In this document: piece by piece, positions 40,724-50,765 of the stretch
How positions within the stretch are numbered: the first letter of the stretch is position 1
Layout: every line of letters starts with the position of its first letter
Assembly (NCBI GenBank): GCA_033762255.1
Contig: JANRLT010000007.1
Location: forward strand, 186,001-250,000
Length of the DNA: 64,000 nt
Direction of reading: 5' to 3'
Source: Pirellulales bacterium
Lineage (GTDB): Bacteria > Planctomycetota > Planctomycetia > Pirellulales > JALHPA01
Position numbers and translations under genes: made by a program
The notes under the pieces: generated by a model
What the model was told of the DNA's origin: nothing
The model's database searches: none
Seen by the model: the letters and a program-made list of their open reading frames with translations, nothing else

Positions 40724-43348
40724 ATGTGGAAAAACTGCTGGCATGTTTGGCTGCTGCTGGCGGGCCTGGGCCTGCCAGAATCCGCGGCGCAAGGGAAGCA
40801 GTTTTATGCCGGTCCGGCGGTCCGCAACGACCCGCTACCCGAGCTTTCCGCCACGAATTCGGGGGAATCCTTGTCCCGGCACCCACGGGAAACGAACGCC
40901 GCGCGGGGAATGCCTTCCGGGGAATCTCCCCACTTTTCTCCGGGTGGGCCGGTGAACACGGACCCTCCCGCGCCACCGTCGCTCTTGCCCCGTCCAGGGC
41001 AAAAGACCCCTCCGCAAAGTGGTCCGTCGGCGCTTTTTCGCCAACCTCGGCCCCATTTAAATCCCGCGACCGTTCCCCAAACATTACAAAAGTCTGCTCC
41101 TGGCGCCGTTAATTCCAACCCCGTTCCCCAATTTCCCGCAAAGATCACGCCCACCGGCACGGCACCCACTACAACCGCTCCCCCCGCGGCAAGTTGGTCA
41201 ACGCCCGCCCCACCCGTCCAGGAATTAGCTCCTCCGGAGGCCCCCCCGGCTAATCGACCCGGCAATCCCCTGGCCTACACCCCGCCCCGCGCCATCGCGG
41301 TGGCGGAGGATCAGCCGCCGATGGACCCGAGCGCGCCCCCTTCCTGGGCGCAGGACCAAACCGAGACAGCCCTTTCCCCCCATGGAAATCCAGAGAGCAG
41401 CGCGGCCCCTTTTGATTTGCCGCCGGACGAGCATCCCCCCGCCCCGTTACTTGATAGCGGGGCAAATGCCTCCACTCCTGGCTTTCCAGACCAAACACCT
41501 CGACAAGTCGAAACACCGCGCGGGAATGCCGTCGATTCCCAAGTGCGCCCCGTCACCAACCTGGCCGCGCTATCCCGCGCCCGAACTGCGAATTCCACCG
41601 CGCGGCCCGCCGCAGACGCCGCGGCGATGGCCGCCCTGCGCCAGCGGGATTTAAAAACACTAAAATCCGTTTCTCCGGAAGCATCCGAGATGGACGGTAT
41701 TCAGCCGGGCAAAAGCAGTTGGCAAACCGCGCTTTCCAAATTTGGCCAACCGCGCGAAACCAGGATCCAAGAAGGTCAAGGGACCGCGCGGTTTGACTTT
41801 CCCCCGTTTGAATACCTGGAAGTCACAATCCACCACGAACAAGTCGCCGCGATTCAGGTTGAAACGGGCACTCCCCTGGACCCCGACGCCGCGCTCAAAC
41901 AGCTGGGCCTGGATGAACTGCGTTCGGTCATTATCACCGATGACGCGGGATTGCCCCTGGGCGTCTCCTTTCCCGATCGGGGAGTCGTCCTGAGCCTGGA
42001 TGACGCCGGCACGGCGGTAAAAACGATTCTGCTGGAACCCCTTTCCGCTGACATGTTTGTGTGGCGGGCTGAGGAAGACCTGCCGACGCAGCCGTTACGC
42101 GCGACGGCGGACTTGTTACAGGCCTTGCGGCTAAATGGCAAATGCGCGTCCGCCTGGGCGTATTTGGCCAAAATTTACAAGGACCTGGGGCATCACACCG
42201 CCGCCCGCGCCGCCGCGCAATCCGCACGCAAATCCGAACCTAACGAACCACGCTGGATGGTGACCCAGGCCGAAGTCTGGCTGTCCACCGGCAGCGAGGC
42301 CCAAGCGCTGCAAACGCTAAAGAATGTCCTGCAAATGCCGGATTTATCCCCCGATATCCAGGCTGCGGCGGAATACCACCTGGGAGAGGCCTACACCCTG
42401 GGGGAAGCGCGGGACTACACCTTGGCGCTGGAGCATCACCTGCGGGCGATCAAACTGGCCGAGGCGCACATCACGGCGGCCAATCCCAAGCTGCGCCGCA
42501 CGATGAAGCAGATACTACTGAACGCAAATCTGGCCACCGCCAACGACATCGCCTGGGGGAACTTTCAGAATAAGGAATTTGCCGTAACTAAGTGGCTGGA
42601 ACGATCCACGGCGGTTGCAAACAACTTAATCAAGGAAGAAGGTTGGGATGCCTATCCCCGGCTGGCCGTCGCGCGGCAGGCGCTGGCCGCCTGCGCTGGC
42701 ACCCAAGGTACCGTAGATCCCACCCCCTGGACCAAATCAGCGCTTGCCACCAGCAAGCAATTGCTGGCCGATACCAACGATCCCTGGCGCAAACGCCAGA
42801 TCGATTGGGAGCTGGGCCACGCGCTGTACGACGCGCTGCAAGCGGATCAAGCCCGCGGCGTGCAAAGCCATGCCCTGGCGAATAGCGCGCTAGTGGTCAA
42901 GTATCTGGAAGAAGGAAGCCAAACCCGCGAGCAATCCGACCACGACGATTTTGTCCTGGGACGGCTTTACTTTCGCATTGGGGCGATTTTTGCCCTGGAT
43001 AAAGCGGACCATCGAACCGCCGCTTATTGGTATGACAAAAGCCTGCCACTGTTGGAACGGGCCGCCATCAACGCCCAACCGGCTGACTGGGGCCGTCAAG
43101 GGGAAACGCTGGTCAGTATAGGCCTGAGCTACTGGGAGATTGGCCGCCAGCCCGAGGCGGTCCGCCTGACCGAACAAGGGATCGACTGGATGGTCAAAGC
43201 CGTCCACGCCCACGCGTTGCCGGAATCAGCCCTGGGCGTTCCGTATGGCAATTTGGCGTCGATGCATCAGACTATGGGGAACGCGGATAAAGCGCGCGAT
43301 TACGAGGAGCTGACAAAATCAGTACGGGGAGAATCGATGCGGCGGTAA
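40724..43348 (+). CDS. Secreted Pro-rich protein with C-terminal TPR domain
   Basis: The 874-residue product has a signal peptide (MWKNCWHVWLLLAGLGLPESAAQG). I chose ATG 40724 because AGGAGG lies eight bases upstream. Residues 45-305 are Pro/Ala/Thr-rich and probably disordered. Residues 309-440 form a mixed domain (SSWQTALSKFGQPRETR, YLEVTIHHEQVAAIQ). From about 455 to the end it is helical with TPR-like units such as SAWAYLAKIYKDLGHHTAARAAAQSA and YWYDKSLPLLERA. Such proteins usually act as scaffolds. It is divergent from xerD and convergent with the PQQ-propeller gene. Confidence 0.78.
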   Translation: MWKNCWHVWLLLAGLGLPESAAQGKQFYAGPAVRNDPLPELSATNSGESLSRHPRETNAARGMPSGESPHFSPGGPVNTDPPAPPSLLPRPGQKTPPQSGPSALFRQPRPHLNPATVPQTLQKSAPGAVNSNPVPQFPAKITPTGTAPTTTAPPAASWSTPAPPVQELAPPEAPPANRPGNPLAYTPPRAIAVAEDQPPMDPSAPPSWAQDQTETALSPHGNPESSAAPFDLPPDEHPPAPLLDSGANASTPGFPDQTPRQVETPRGNAVDSQVRPVTNLAALSRARTANSTARPAADAAAMAALRQRDLKTLKSVSPEASEMDGIQPGKSSWQTALSKFGQPRETRIQEGQGTARFDFPPFEYLEVTIHHEQVAAIQVETGTPLDPDAALKQLGLDELRSVIITDDAGLPLGVSFPDRGVVLSLDDAGTAVKTILLEPLSADMFVWRAEEDLPTQPLRATADLLQALRLNGKCASAWAYLAKIYKDLGHHTAARAAAQSARKSEPNEPRWMVTQAEVWLSTGSEAQALQTLKNVLQMPDLSPDIQAAAEYHLGEAYTLGEARDYTLALEHHLRAIKLAEAHITAANPKLRRTMKQILLNANLATANDIAWGNFQNKEFAVTKWLERSTAVANNLIKEEGWDAYPRLAVARQALAACAGTQGTVDPTPWTKSALATSKQLLADTNDPWRKRQIDWELGHALYDALQADQARGVQSHALANSALVVKYLEEGSQTREQSDHDDFVLGRLYFRIGAIFALDKADHRTAAYWYDKSLPLLERAAINAQPADWGRQGETLVSIGLSYWEIGRQPEAVRLTEQGIDWMVKAVHAHALPESALGVPYGNLASMHQTMGNADKARDYEELTKSVRGESMRR

Positions 43349-43400
43349 GGAGGGGTAGGGGAACAGGGATCAGGGGCGAGGGGGATCAGAATGCAGAAAT

Positions 43401-43422
43401 GCCCGCGAAAACTACCGCGGGC
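43401..43422. terminator. Hairpin between convergent genes
   Basis: GCCCGCG and CGCGGGC pair around an eight-base loop in the short gap between the TPR gene and the PQQ-propeller gene. No strong T-run follows, so it is a weak terminator candidate. Confidence 0.45.
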
Positions 43423-43460
43423 AAATGCCAAAATTTGTAATTCCTAATTTAACTGCCTCG

Positions 43461-44894
43461 CTATTCCGCTAGCGACACACACACGATTTCTTTATCGTTG
43501 CGGGCAAAGACGCATTTGTTGGCAAAGGCCGGATGGCTCCAAACCAAGGCCCGGCCCCAGGCGGTGCCGGTTGGTTCGATGATCTTGGCTCGGCTGATTT
43601 CGGTATATTTTTCCGGCAAGAGTTGCGCGATGATCAAATCTCCCGTCTCGCTAAAAATTAAAAATCGCTCGCCGTTTTTGACCACAAACGCCGTGCCGCT
43701 GCGGCTTTTTTGTCCCCCCAGGTCCTTACCCACGGTCGGTTCAAATGCCTCCCATTGCACCGCACCATCCGCAAGTTTGACACAACGGAACGGCCCGCTG
43801 ACATGGCTGCCGTACACATAGTCCCCCTGTACAAAGGGGGCGCTATTCACCGTCGCCAGCGAGTTCTTGGGCGTGCCCCGCCAGGCAATTTCGGCCGTGG
43901 GGCTTTTTCCACCGCCTGATTCGGCTTTGCCTAGGGCGATCCACGCGCTGGTGGCTTCCACGCCGCTCACAAACAGGTTATCCCCCGCGAGTCGCGGCGT
44001 CATAACGGGCATGTTGTAATCAACCTTGATCGGCAGCGACCAATATTCCGCGCCGGTGAGGGGATTAAGTGAAAATAGGCCATCGGTATTCCAGATCAGC
44101 AGTTGCTCTTGGCCGTTATGCTTGATCACGGTCGGGGGAGAATACCCCGGATCCTTGGCGGTAAGCGCTTTCCAGCGCACCGCGCCGGTCTTGCGGTCAA
44201 AGGCCACGGTACTGTTCCCTTCGCCCCCGGGGCTGACAATCAACAAATCGCCATGGACCAACGGGTGACCCGCATAACCCCAAACAGGAACCTCGGAACC
44301 AAAATCCTTGACAAAGTTTTTGGACCAAACGACTTGCCCGTCGGCCAACCGCAGGCAGGTTAAATCACCCATCGCCCCCAGGGCGTAGACCAAACCGTCA
44401 TGGATGGTTGGGGTGCAACGGGGGCCGCTGGGATATTGAATGTTATAGGTTGTTTCGTACGCGTGATGCCACAGTTTGTCCCCTGTCTTGGCGTCCAGGC
44501 AGACCACGCGTTCCTGGCCGGGAATTTTCTTTTGTTGAAAACCCAGGCCGACGATATCCGGTTCTTCGTTGGCAAAATCCAACACCACCACCCTTCCCTG
44601 CGACACCGCCGGTCCGGCATAACCCACGTTGAGCGGGGCCTTCCAGAGCACCTTAGGCCCGCTGGCGGGAAATTTAGTTAGCAAACCGGTTTCTTGCCAA
44701 ACGCTGTCCCGACGGGGGCCTTGCCACTGGGGCCAATCCTCGGCCAGGACGGGCGCCCCCCAAGCCCCGGTTAGCAATAAAAACGTCACGAGCAGCAATA
44801 ACAATCTCCCCGAAAACGAACCTGCACGGCTGCGGGAAAACATGGCAGCCAAGTCCGAAGAATCGGTATTGAGATTTTGCACGCGGGTCAACAT
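43461..44894 (-). CDS. Secreted PQQ-like beta-propeller protein
   Basis: The product of about 477 residues is a beta-propeller of the PQQ/BamB type. The mature start EDWPQWQGPRRDSVWQE is a frequent planctomycetal opening, and repeated blades such as VVCLDAKTGDKLWHH and VAFDRKTGAVRWKA carry the A-x-D/x-TGxxxW pattern. The hydrophobic signal is SGRLLLLLVTFLLLTGAWGAPVLA. I give ATG 44894 as the start because a weak GAG site precedes it; ATG 44843 would give a more compact signal peptide. PQQ-dependent activity is not implied; most such proteins bind other proteins or act as scaffolds. Confidence 0.88.
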   Translation of the reverse strand: MLTRVQNLNTDSSDLAAMFSRSRAGSFSGRLLLLLVTFLLLTGAWGAPVLAEDWPQWQGPRRDSVWQETGLLTKFPASGPKVLWKAPLNVGYAGPAVSQGRVVVLDFANEEPDIVGLGFQQKKIPGQERVVCLDAKTGDKLWHHAYETTYNIQYPSGPRCTPTIHDGLVYALGAMGDLTCLRLADGQVVWSKNFVKDFGSEVPVWGYAGHPLVHGDLLIVSPGGEGNSTVAFDRKTGAVRWKALTAKDPGYSPPTVIKHNGQEQLLIWNTDGLFSLNPLTGAEYWSLPIKVDYNMPVMTPRLAGDNLFVSGVEATSAWIALGKAESGGGKSPTAEIAWRGTPKNSLATVNSAPFVQGDYVYGSHVSGPFRCVKLADGAVQWEAFEPTVGKDLGGQKSRSGTAFVVKNGERFLIFSETGDLIIAQLLPEKYTEISRAKIIEPTGTAWGRALVWSHPAFANKCVFARNDKEIVCVSLAE

Positions 44895-44962
44895 GATGCA
44901 AGCTCGCGGTAAGACAGGAATGATAATAGAAAAAACGCGGGGAACGACCGGCAATCCCCTGC

Positions 44963-45397
44963 TTACTTTTTAGCGGGACTAAATTGCTCGATAATCTTGA
45001 TCTGCGGCGGGCTGGCGGCTTCACTGCCGAACGCCGCCAACAATTCCTTGGTGTAGTCCGTATCCAGGTGGGCCTGCAATCCCTTGACCCCCTGAAAACG
45101 CTCTAAAAAGTAGTACGTCCCGGGATTGGCCGGATCGCGGTGAATGTCGTACATCTCGCAGCCTGGTTCTTTGTGGGTGTTTGTCGCCGCCTTGACCATC
45201 AGGGCTTCCATTTTTTTGATGCTCTCCGGCTTGACCTTGACTTCCACGATCAGGGTAAATGTTTTGTCCGCTAGGCCCAGCTTGGCCAATTGTTCCGGCA
45301 ATCCGGGAGCCGGTTGATCCTCTTTGGCGGTTAAACCATTCGTGACCAGCCAACATCCACAGCCCAATAACCCCAGCGCCAGCAACCATGACCGCAT
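44963..45397 (-). CDS. Exported antibiotic-biosynthesis-monooxygenase-fold protein
   Basis: The 144-residue product has a short signal with LLGCGC, suggesting lipidation at a Cys, then a ferredoxin-like ABM domain: FTLIVEVKVKPESIKKMEALM, EPGCEMYDIHRDPANPGTYYFLERF, and HLDTDYTKELLAAF. ABM proteins of this type often oxidise quinols or act on small aromatic compounds, but the active residues differ between members. GGAGA eight bases before ATG 45397 fixes the start. It lies 68 bp upstream of the propeller gene on the same strand and may be co-transcribed with it. Confidence 0.85.
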   Translation of the reverse strand: MRSWLLALGLLGCGCWLVTNGLTAKEDQPAPGLPEQLAKLGLADKTFTLIVEVKVKPESIKKMEALMVKAATNTHKEPGCEMYDIHRDPANPGTYYFLERFQGVKGLQAHLDTDYTKELLAAFGSEAASPPQIKIIEQFSPAKK

Positions 45398-45573
45398 GAT
45401 TTTTTCTCCGCGTGAAATGTAAAAAAACATCCAAATCCCGCAATCAGCAAACTTGTGTTATCTTAGGGGAGAATCGCGCTCAAAGAAAGATGGCAAGTTT
45501 TTTTCCCGGGCGGGTTTTGGTAAAGTGGCGGGACGGTGATTTTACGGTTTTTGTACTTTTTTTCTTTTGCCTT

Positions 45574-46551
45574 ATGCCCCGTTTTCAAGTACTCCTCACG
45601 GATTATGCCTGGCCCGAGATTGACATCGAGCGCGAAACCCTGCGGGAGATCGACGCCGAATTGATCGTCCCCCCCGACACCCAGCCCGCCACGCTGGCCC
45701 GCCTGGCCACATCGGCGGATGCCATCATGACATGTTGGGCGCAAGTTTCCGCTAGCGTCATTGACGCCGGCCCCCGCCTGAAAATTGTCAGTCGTCTGGG
45801 GATCGGCCTGGATAATATCGACGTCGCCCGCTGCACCCAACTGGGCATTCCCGTGACTAATGTGCCGGATTATTGCCTGATCGAAGTCGCCGAACACACG
45901 CTCGCGATTCTCCTGGCCTTGGGGCGCAATATTGGCCATTACCATCACGCCACCCAGTCGGGCACCTATCAACTGCAATCCGGGCCAGAGCTGCGCCGCC
46001 TGGAGGGGCAAACGCTGGGCATCTTTGGCTATGGCAATATCGGCCAAAAACTGGCACAAAAAGCCCTCGCGCTGGGCCTGCGCGTCTTGGTCAACAGCCG
46101 CACCCGCCGCGAGCTTCCCCCGGGTGCCGCGTGGGCGGCCATCCCCGAATTGCTGCGAAACAGCGACTATGTTTCTTTGCATGTACCGCTGACACCCGAA
46201 ACACGGGATATGATCAGCGGGCCGGAGCTGGCGCAGATGAAACCCACAGCGTTTTTGATTAATACCTCGCGCGGGGGCTTGGTTGATCACGCGGCCCTGG
46301 CGGCGGCATTGGCGGCCAATAAAATCGCTGGAGCTGGACTAGATGTGCAAGTCCCGGAACCGCCGGACCTGACTCAGGCTCCCTACAATGACCCGCGGGT
46401 GATAGTGACGCCGCACGCGGCGTTTGTCTCGCGCGAGTCGCTGGCAAATCTGCGCAGCCGTGCGGCGCGGCAGGTGGCGGACCGGCTGACGGGTAAAACG
46501 CCAGAAAACGTGGTCAACCCGCAAACCTTGGGGGCTGGCGGGCATTCTTGA
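45574..46551 (+). CDS. D-isomer-specific 2-hydroxyacid dehydrogenase (CtBP/PGDH-like)
   Basis: The 325-residue NAD-dependent oxidoreductase has the family Rossmann motif GIFGYGNIGQKLA and the catalytic Arg in INTSRGGLVD. An Asp/Glu position lies in GAGLDVQVPEPPD, and the catalytic His is in VTPHAAFVSRES. It lacks the C-terminal ACT domain of phosphoglycerate dehydrogenase. C-terminal-binding-protein-like members act on various 2-oxoacids, so the substrate is open. ATG 45574 begins MPRFQVLLTDYAWPEI; the long upstream frame is Lys/Phe-rich and non-conserved. Confidence 0.9.
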   Translation: MPRFQVLLTDYAWPEIDIERETLREIDAELIVPPDTQPATLARLATSADAIMTCWAQVSASVIDAGPRLKIVSRLGIGLDNIDVARCTQLGIPVTNVPDYCLIEVAEHTLAILLALGRNIGHYHHATQSGTYQLQSGPELRRLEGQTLGIFGYGNIGQKLAQKALALGLRVLVNSRTRRELPPGAAWAAIPELLRNSDYVSLHVPLTPETRDMISGPELAQMKPTAFLINTSRGGLVDHAALAAALAANKIAGAGLDVQVPEPPDLTQAPYNDPRVIVTPHAAFVSRESLANLRSRAARQVADRLTGKTPENVVNPQTLGAGGHS

Positions 46552-46785
46552 CCTGGTCGCGGGCTCTTTTTCCCTCGCCGTCGCGGCGTTGCCGCCAACG
46601 TCATAAACGACATATCCGCCACCACGGATACAACCCCCCCATTCCGCTCCGATCCCGGCGTTTTTGCTTGCTCATGGACGTTTCGTAACCTATAGCTCAA
46701 TAAGGGATACTCTTTCCCGCGTGAAGTTCTGGGCGGCGGCCGTTTTGGCTTGCGCGTCACGCGGACAGAGTCACGGCACGCATCC

Positions 46786-48630
46786 ATGGAAGTACCTCAA
46801 CAGAGCGCGACACCGTCGACGGAACTTTCCAGCGACCAACTGGGCCTGTATTTGCAGGACCAGCGGCGGAAGGTCGTGGAATTGCTGGCGCGCGGCCGGG
46901 GCCGGGTCGAGGATCTGGGCAACCGCCTGAACAACGAAATTCAAGCCCTCAGCGAGACCATCCAGCGGGAACTGGCCGTCGAACTGGACAGCGAACGGGC
47001 AAAACTGTCCGCCAGCCGGAACGAACTGGCCCAACAGCAAGAGGAATTGGTCACCGCCCAAACCGAGACCGCCAATCAACTGCAAAGCTGGGCGGAAGAG
47101 CTAAGCGCGCGGGACCAGGAATTGACAGAACGAGAGGGAGAGCTGGCCCGGCAAGAAGGGGAATTAACCGCGCTGGCCTCGCAAAACCGCCAAGAGCGGC
47201 AACAGTTGGAAACCGACCGCGAGGAATTTGAAGCGGAGGCCGAACAGTGCAAGCGGGACCAGCAGCGGTTTGAGGAACAACAAAAGCGCCTGGAGCGGGA
47301 ATTTGCCGAGTTGGAGGCCCGCAAAGCCGAAACCCGCGAGCAGCGCAAGCGCGTGTCGGATCGACTAAAAGCGGAACGCGCGGCCCAATTGACCGAATTG
47401 GAGCTAAAGCGGCGCGAGATCGACGTGCTGCGCGAGACAACCCGCAAAGAGAGCGAACGAGAGTTGACCTCGCTGCGGGCCCAACTGCAGCAACAGGAAA
47501 CTCTACACGCCGAACAAACCCGCCAAATGCGGTCAGAGCTGGAGCAAGCCCGCAAACAAGCCGCCGCCAAAGGGGGAAAAACCAAGTCCGGCGAGGAAGA
47601 ATGGCAGCCAGAGCGGCAAAAACTGGAAAGCCGGATTGCCGAATTGGAGACCGCCATCTCCACCCAAGCCGAGGAACTATTGGCCGCGCAAGCGCTGCTC
47701 GAACAGGCCCCCGCCCCCCATCCCGGATTGCCCGCGGAGATCGAAGCGGAACTGGCAGAGCTGCGCGGACAAGCGGCACAGTGGCAATCCTTGCGGACAG
47801 AGCGCGACGCCCTGGCCGATCGGGTGCGGGCCGCCGAATTGCAGAACGCGGACTCGGACCTGCACGCCGCCGAATGGAGCGCGCTGGTGGCCGAGCGAAC
47901 CGCGCTGCAAGCCCGTCTGGAGGCGGCCGAAGAACGCGCTGCCGCCGCCGAAATCAAGCTAACGCAGCAAGCCGCCGTCGAGGAAGATCCCGAACATATC
48001 GCCGACCTGCAGCGGCGGTTTGAAATGGCGCTTGACGATGTGCGCGGACTCAAACGCAAAAACGCCGAACTAGAATCCCAGCTATCTGCCGCGCGAAAAA
48101 ACACCGGCGAAGTTGACGTTGGTGGCGGCAGTTGGGAATCGATGAAAAAGAAACTCTTGGCCGAACTGGAATCCAGCGACGGCGAAATCAGTAAGCAGGA
48201 ACGCCTGCAAGTCGAAGACGCCATCCAAAAAACCACGGAAATCGTCGCCATCAAGGATCGCGAGATCGCCGACTTGCGCCAATTGCTGGAGGAGCAAAGC
48301 AACAACCTGGGCGATATGGCCCTGGGGGCCGCGGCGGTGGCTAACGTACTCGACCACGACGAACTGATCTTGTCCGAACGGGAACGGCTCAAGGCCGCCC
48401 AAGACGAGTGGCGAGATAAATTACGTGCCGCCGAAGTGGAAATTTCACTGGAACGGGCGCGCCTGGCCCGCGACCGCGCCGAACTTGAGGAAAGATTGCA
48501 ACATCTTCCCAATACTCCCCCGCCCCCCGTCAAAGTGCAAGATAACTCCCCGCCCAAGAGCGACGCCGATAAAAAATCGTTCGGGGGCAGGTGGCTGGCC
48601 CGACTGGGACTCAAGGAAAATAACGGGTAA
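46786..48630 (+). CDS. Long coiled-coil protein
   Basis: The 614-residue product is almost entirely Glu/Gln/Arg/Leu-rich heptad sequence (about residues 45-560). A short N-terminal part, LGLYLQDQRRKVVELLARG, precedes it. Near the C-terminus a more specific segment (WESMKKKLLAELESSDGE, then EIVAIKDREIADLRQLLEEQS) recurs in similar planctomycetal proteins, and the end is basic (RWLARLGLKEN). No catalytic motif or signal peptide is present. It could be a cytoskeletal or structural scaffold. ATG 46786 is the probable start; the upstream frame to 46750 is not supported by a ribosome binding site. Confidence 0.72.
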   Translation: MEVPQQSATPSTELSSDQLGLYLQDQRRKVVELLARGRGRVEDLGNRLNNEIQALSETIQRELAVELDSERAKLSASRNELAQQQEELVTAQTETANQLQSWAEELSARDQELTEREGELARQEGELTALASQNRQERQQLETDREEFEAEAEQCKRDQQRFEEQQKRLEREFAELEARKAETREQRKRVSDRLKAERAAQLTELELKRREIDVLRETTRKESERELTSLRAQLQQQETLHAEQTRQMRSELEQARKQAAAKGGKTKSGEEEWQPERQKLESRIAELETAISTQAEELLAAQALLEQAPAPHPGLPAEIEAELAELRGQAAQWQSLRTERDALADRVRAAELQNADSDLHAAEWSALVAERTALQARLEAAEERAAAAEIKLTQQAAVEEDPEHIADLQRRFEMALDDVRGLKRKNAELESQLSAARKNTGEVDVGGGSWESMKKKLLAELESSDGEISKQERLQVEDAIQKTTEIVAIKDREIADLRQLLEEQSNNLGDMALGAAAVANVLDHDELILSERERLKAAQDEWRDKLRAAEVEISLERARLARDRAELEERLQHLPNTPPPPVKVQDNSPPKSDADKKSFGGRWLARLGLKENNG

Positions 48631-48653
48631 AGCGCGCCAAACTGACCCGCATA

Positions 48654-48929
48654 CTACCCCACTTTGCGCACCGCGCTAAATTCGTCCAAGGTGACGGTGG
48701 TTAGTTCGCCATCCCCCCGGTCCAGCACCAAAAGATCGCTATAGACTTTGTCGTCGGGATTGCGGCGAAAGTGCAAACCATGCCGACGGCGCTCAATCCG
48801 CAGCACCTTTCCCCGGGTTACCGTGGACCAGCGTTTCAGGCCAACTTTGACCTCGTGCGTGACCTCCACGGTGTCCCCCGCCTGCAAATTGGCGGGATGA
48901 TAAACGGCGGGCTGCAAAGGAGCGGACAT
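48654..48929 (-). CDS. Small beta-rich protein, unknown function
   Basis: The 91-residue product has alternating hydrophobic/charged strands: GDTVEVTHEVKVGLKRW, RGKVLRIERRRHGLHF, KVYSDLLVLDRGDGELTTVTLDEF. The pattern suggests an SH3-like or OB-like barrel that could bind nucleic acid, but I do not recognise the family. It is convergent with the coiled-coil gene and follows ilvC on the same strand. Compact size and normal composition support a real gene. Confidence 0.65.
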   Translation of the reverse strand: MSAPLQPAVYHPANLQAGDTVEVTHEVKVGLKRWSTVTRGKVLRIERRRHGLHFRRNPDDKVYSDLLVLDRGDGELTTVTLDEFSAVRKVG

Positions 48930-49061
48930 GGGCAGTAATTATGAATTAAAAATTGGATGTAAAAAAAGTTGCATTGTCGCTTGCTCGCTGACCCTAACCC
49001 CTGTTCCCTGACCCCTATCCCCTAGCCTTGGCAGCGGGACGATGGCAGCTACGTTAGCACT

Positions 49062-49082
49062 CCGGCATCGGGACGATGCCGG
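49062..49082. terminator. CCGGCATCG-CGATGCCGG hairpin after ilvC
   Basis: A perfect nine-base stem with loop GGA lies within 10 bp of the ilvC stop codon on its downstream side. A related GCAGCGGGACGATGGCAGC element sits beside it. It could end the ilvHC transcript or be another dispersed repeat. Confidence 0.55.
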
Positions 49083-49087
49083 CTACA

Positions 49088-50092
49088 TTACACTTCTTTC
49101 GCTTTGATCCAACTCATCAGGCGGCGAAGTTGCTTACCGACGACCTCAATCGGGTGTTCGCGTTCTTGGCGGCGGGTCGCCTTGAACGCCGGGGCGTTGG
49201 CTTTGTTTTCTAAAATCCATTCGCGGGCGAACTGGCCGCTGCGAATTTCGTGCAAAATCTTTTTCATCTCGGCCTTGGTCTGTTCCGTCACAATCCGGGG
49301 GCCGCGGGTGTAATCGCCAAATTCGGCCGTGTTCGACACGCTATAACGCATGTAGTTCAGGCCCCCCTGGTAAAACAGATCCACAATCAGCTTGAGCTCG
49401 TGCATGCATTCAAAGTAGGCCATTTCCGGCTGATAACCCGCTTCGACCAACGTCTCATAACCAGCCTTGACCAGCGCGCTGACGCCGCCGCACAGCACCG
49501 CTTGCTCGCCAAACAGGTCAGTCTCGGTCTCTTCGGCGATTGACGTCTCGATCACGCCAGCGCGGGTGCCGCCGATCCCCTTGGCATAGGCCAAGCCGAT
49601 CTTTTTGCTCGTTTCGCTGGCACCGGGACTCAACGCGATCAAGCACGGCACGCCCCCTCCTTTTTCAAATTCACTCCGCACCAAATGCCCCGGCCCCTTG
49701 GGCGCGACCAGCACAATATCCACCCCGGTCGGGGGCTCTATCTGGCCAAAGTGCACATTAAACCCGTGTGAGCACATCAGCACATTGCCAGCCTTGAGAT
49801 TTGGCTTGACATGCTGCCGATAAATGTCCCCTTGCACTTCGTCCGGCAGCAAAATGTTAATCACATCCGCCGCCTTGCTAGCCTCCTCGACGCTCATCGG
49901 TTGAAAACCATGGCTTTGGGCCAATTCATAATTCGGCCCCCCCGGTCGCTGCCCAATAATGACTTTTAACCCGCTATCACGCAGGTTTTGCGCCTGGGCG
50001 TGTCCCTGCGACCCATAGCCCAGAATGGCGATGGTTTTTCCCTGCAAATGGGACAGATCGGCGTCTTTGTCGTAGTAAATGGTCGCGGCCAT
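49088..50092 (-). CDS. ilvC: Ketol-acid reductoisomerase
   Basis: The enzyme isomerises and reduces acetolactate or acetohydroxybutyrate, using NADPH and Mg, in valine, leucine and isoleucine synthesis. The 334-residue product is the short class I form. Visible are the nucleotide motif [18 protein letters not shown], the substrate/metal region [18 protein letters not shown] with its acidic ligands, and [23 protein letters not shown]. The start is ATG 50092 ([13 protein letters not shown]). It lies 115 bp downstream of ilvH on the same strand. Confidence 0.97.
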   Translation of the reverse strand: MAATIYYDKDADLSHLQGKTIAILGYGSQGHAQAQNLRDSGLKVIIGQRPGGPNYELAQSHGFQPMSVEEASKAADVINILLPDEVQGDIYRQHVKPNLKAGNVLMCSHGFNVHFGQIEPPTGVDIVLVAPKGPGHLVRSEFEKGGGVPCLIALSPGASETSKKIGLAYAKGIGGTRAGVIETSIAEETETDLFGEQAVLCGGVSALVKAGYETLVEAGYQPEMAYFECMHELKLIVDLFYQGGLNYMRYSVSNTAEFGDYTRGPRIVTEQTKAEMKKILHEIRSGQFAREWILENKANAPAFKATRRQEREHPIEVVGKQLRRLMSWIKAKEV

Positions 50093-50207
50093 GGAGTCTT
50101 TGGATGGGGAAAAAAGTGGAAACAAATAAGGGTAATGTAATACAGTGATAAGCCGCCGATCCCGCAACGGGATAACCGCGGGATGTTTGGCAAGAGGGAG
50201 AGTTCAG

Positions 50208-50765
50208 TTAGGCAAAGGAACCGCGGACGACTTCGTCATCCACGGGCATTTCAAAGCCGCTGGGGATTTCCTCTTCCAGCTTGTTGTTGCCGCGCACCAT
50301 GGCAATCCGCCCGGTCCGGACCAATTCTAAAATGCCAAACGGACGCATCAGGTCGATAAACGCCTCGACCTTGCGTTCTTGGCCGCTGATTTCGATGATG
50401 ACCTCGCGCGGGGCCACATCCACGATCCGCCCCCGAAAGATATCCGTCAATTCGCGAATCTCGCTACGGGCTCCCCCCGGAGCCTTGACCTTGATCAACA
50501 TCAGGTCCCGCTCGATATAGTTTTGATTGACAAAATCGTCCACTTTTACAATCGTGACGATCTTTTCCAGTTGGCGGCGCACCTGCTCTAGGACGCGGTC
50601 ATCACCCACCACGACCAGCGTCATCCGCGAAAATTCTTTGTTTTCGGTCGTTCCCACCGCCAAACTGTCAATATTGTAACCACGACTGGCTAACATGCCT
50701 GAGATATGCGCCAAAACGCCCGGGACGTTTTGGACAACTGCCGAAAGAACGTGGCGCTGGCTCAT
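50208..50765 (-). CDS. ilvH: Acetolactate synthase small (regulatory) subunit
   Basis: The 185-residue product is the regulatory subunit that activates acetohydroxyacid synthase and confers feedback control by valine. An N-terminal ACT domain (HVLSAVVQNVPGVLAHISGMLASRGYNIDSL) is followed by the conserved VDDFVNQNYIERDLMLIKV and a C-terminal domain with FIDLMRPFGILELVRTGRIAM. The C-terminus is about 20 residues longer than in E. coli. ATG 50765 is chosen because the conserved part starts there. The catalytic subunit gene ilvB is not adjacent, although ilvC follows downstream. Confidence 0.95.
   Translation of the reverse strand: MSQRHVLSAVVQNVPGVLAHISGMLASRGYNIDSLAVGTTENKEFSRMTLVVVGDDRVLEQVRRQLEKIVTIVKVDDFVNQNYIERDLMLIKVKAPGGARSEIRELTDIFRGRIVDVAPREVIIEISGQERKVEAFIDLMRPFGILELVRTGRIAMVRGNNKLEEEIPSGFEMPVDDEVVRGSFA

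Noticed and set aside
40189-41112. Plus-strand frame overlapping the xerD start and the TPR gene
   Set aside because: It overlaps two better genes and has no ribosome binding site or domain.
45463-46290. Minus-strand frame opposite the 2-hydroxyacid dehydrogenase
   Set aside because: Antisense to a Rossmann enzyme with complete catalytic residues.
47076-48614. 512-codon Ser/Arg-rich minus-strand frame opposite the coiled-coil gene
   Set aside because: Poly-Ser/Arg composition is the mirror of Glu/Gln/Leu codons on the other strand; no start signal.
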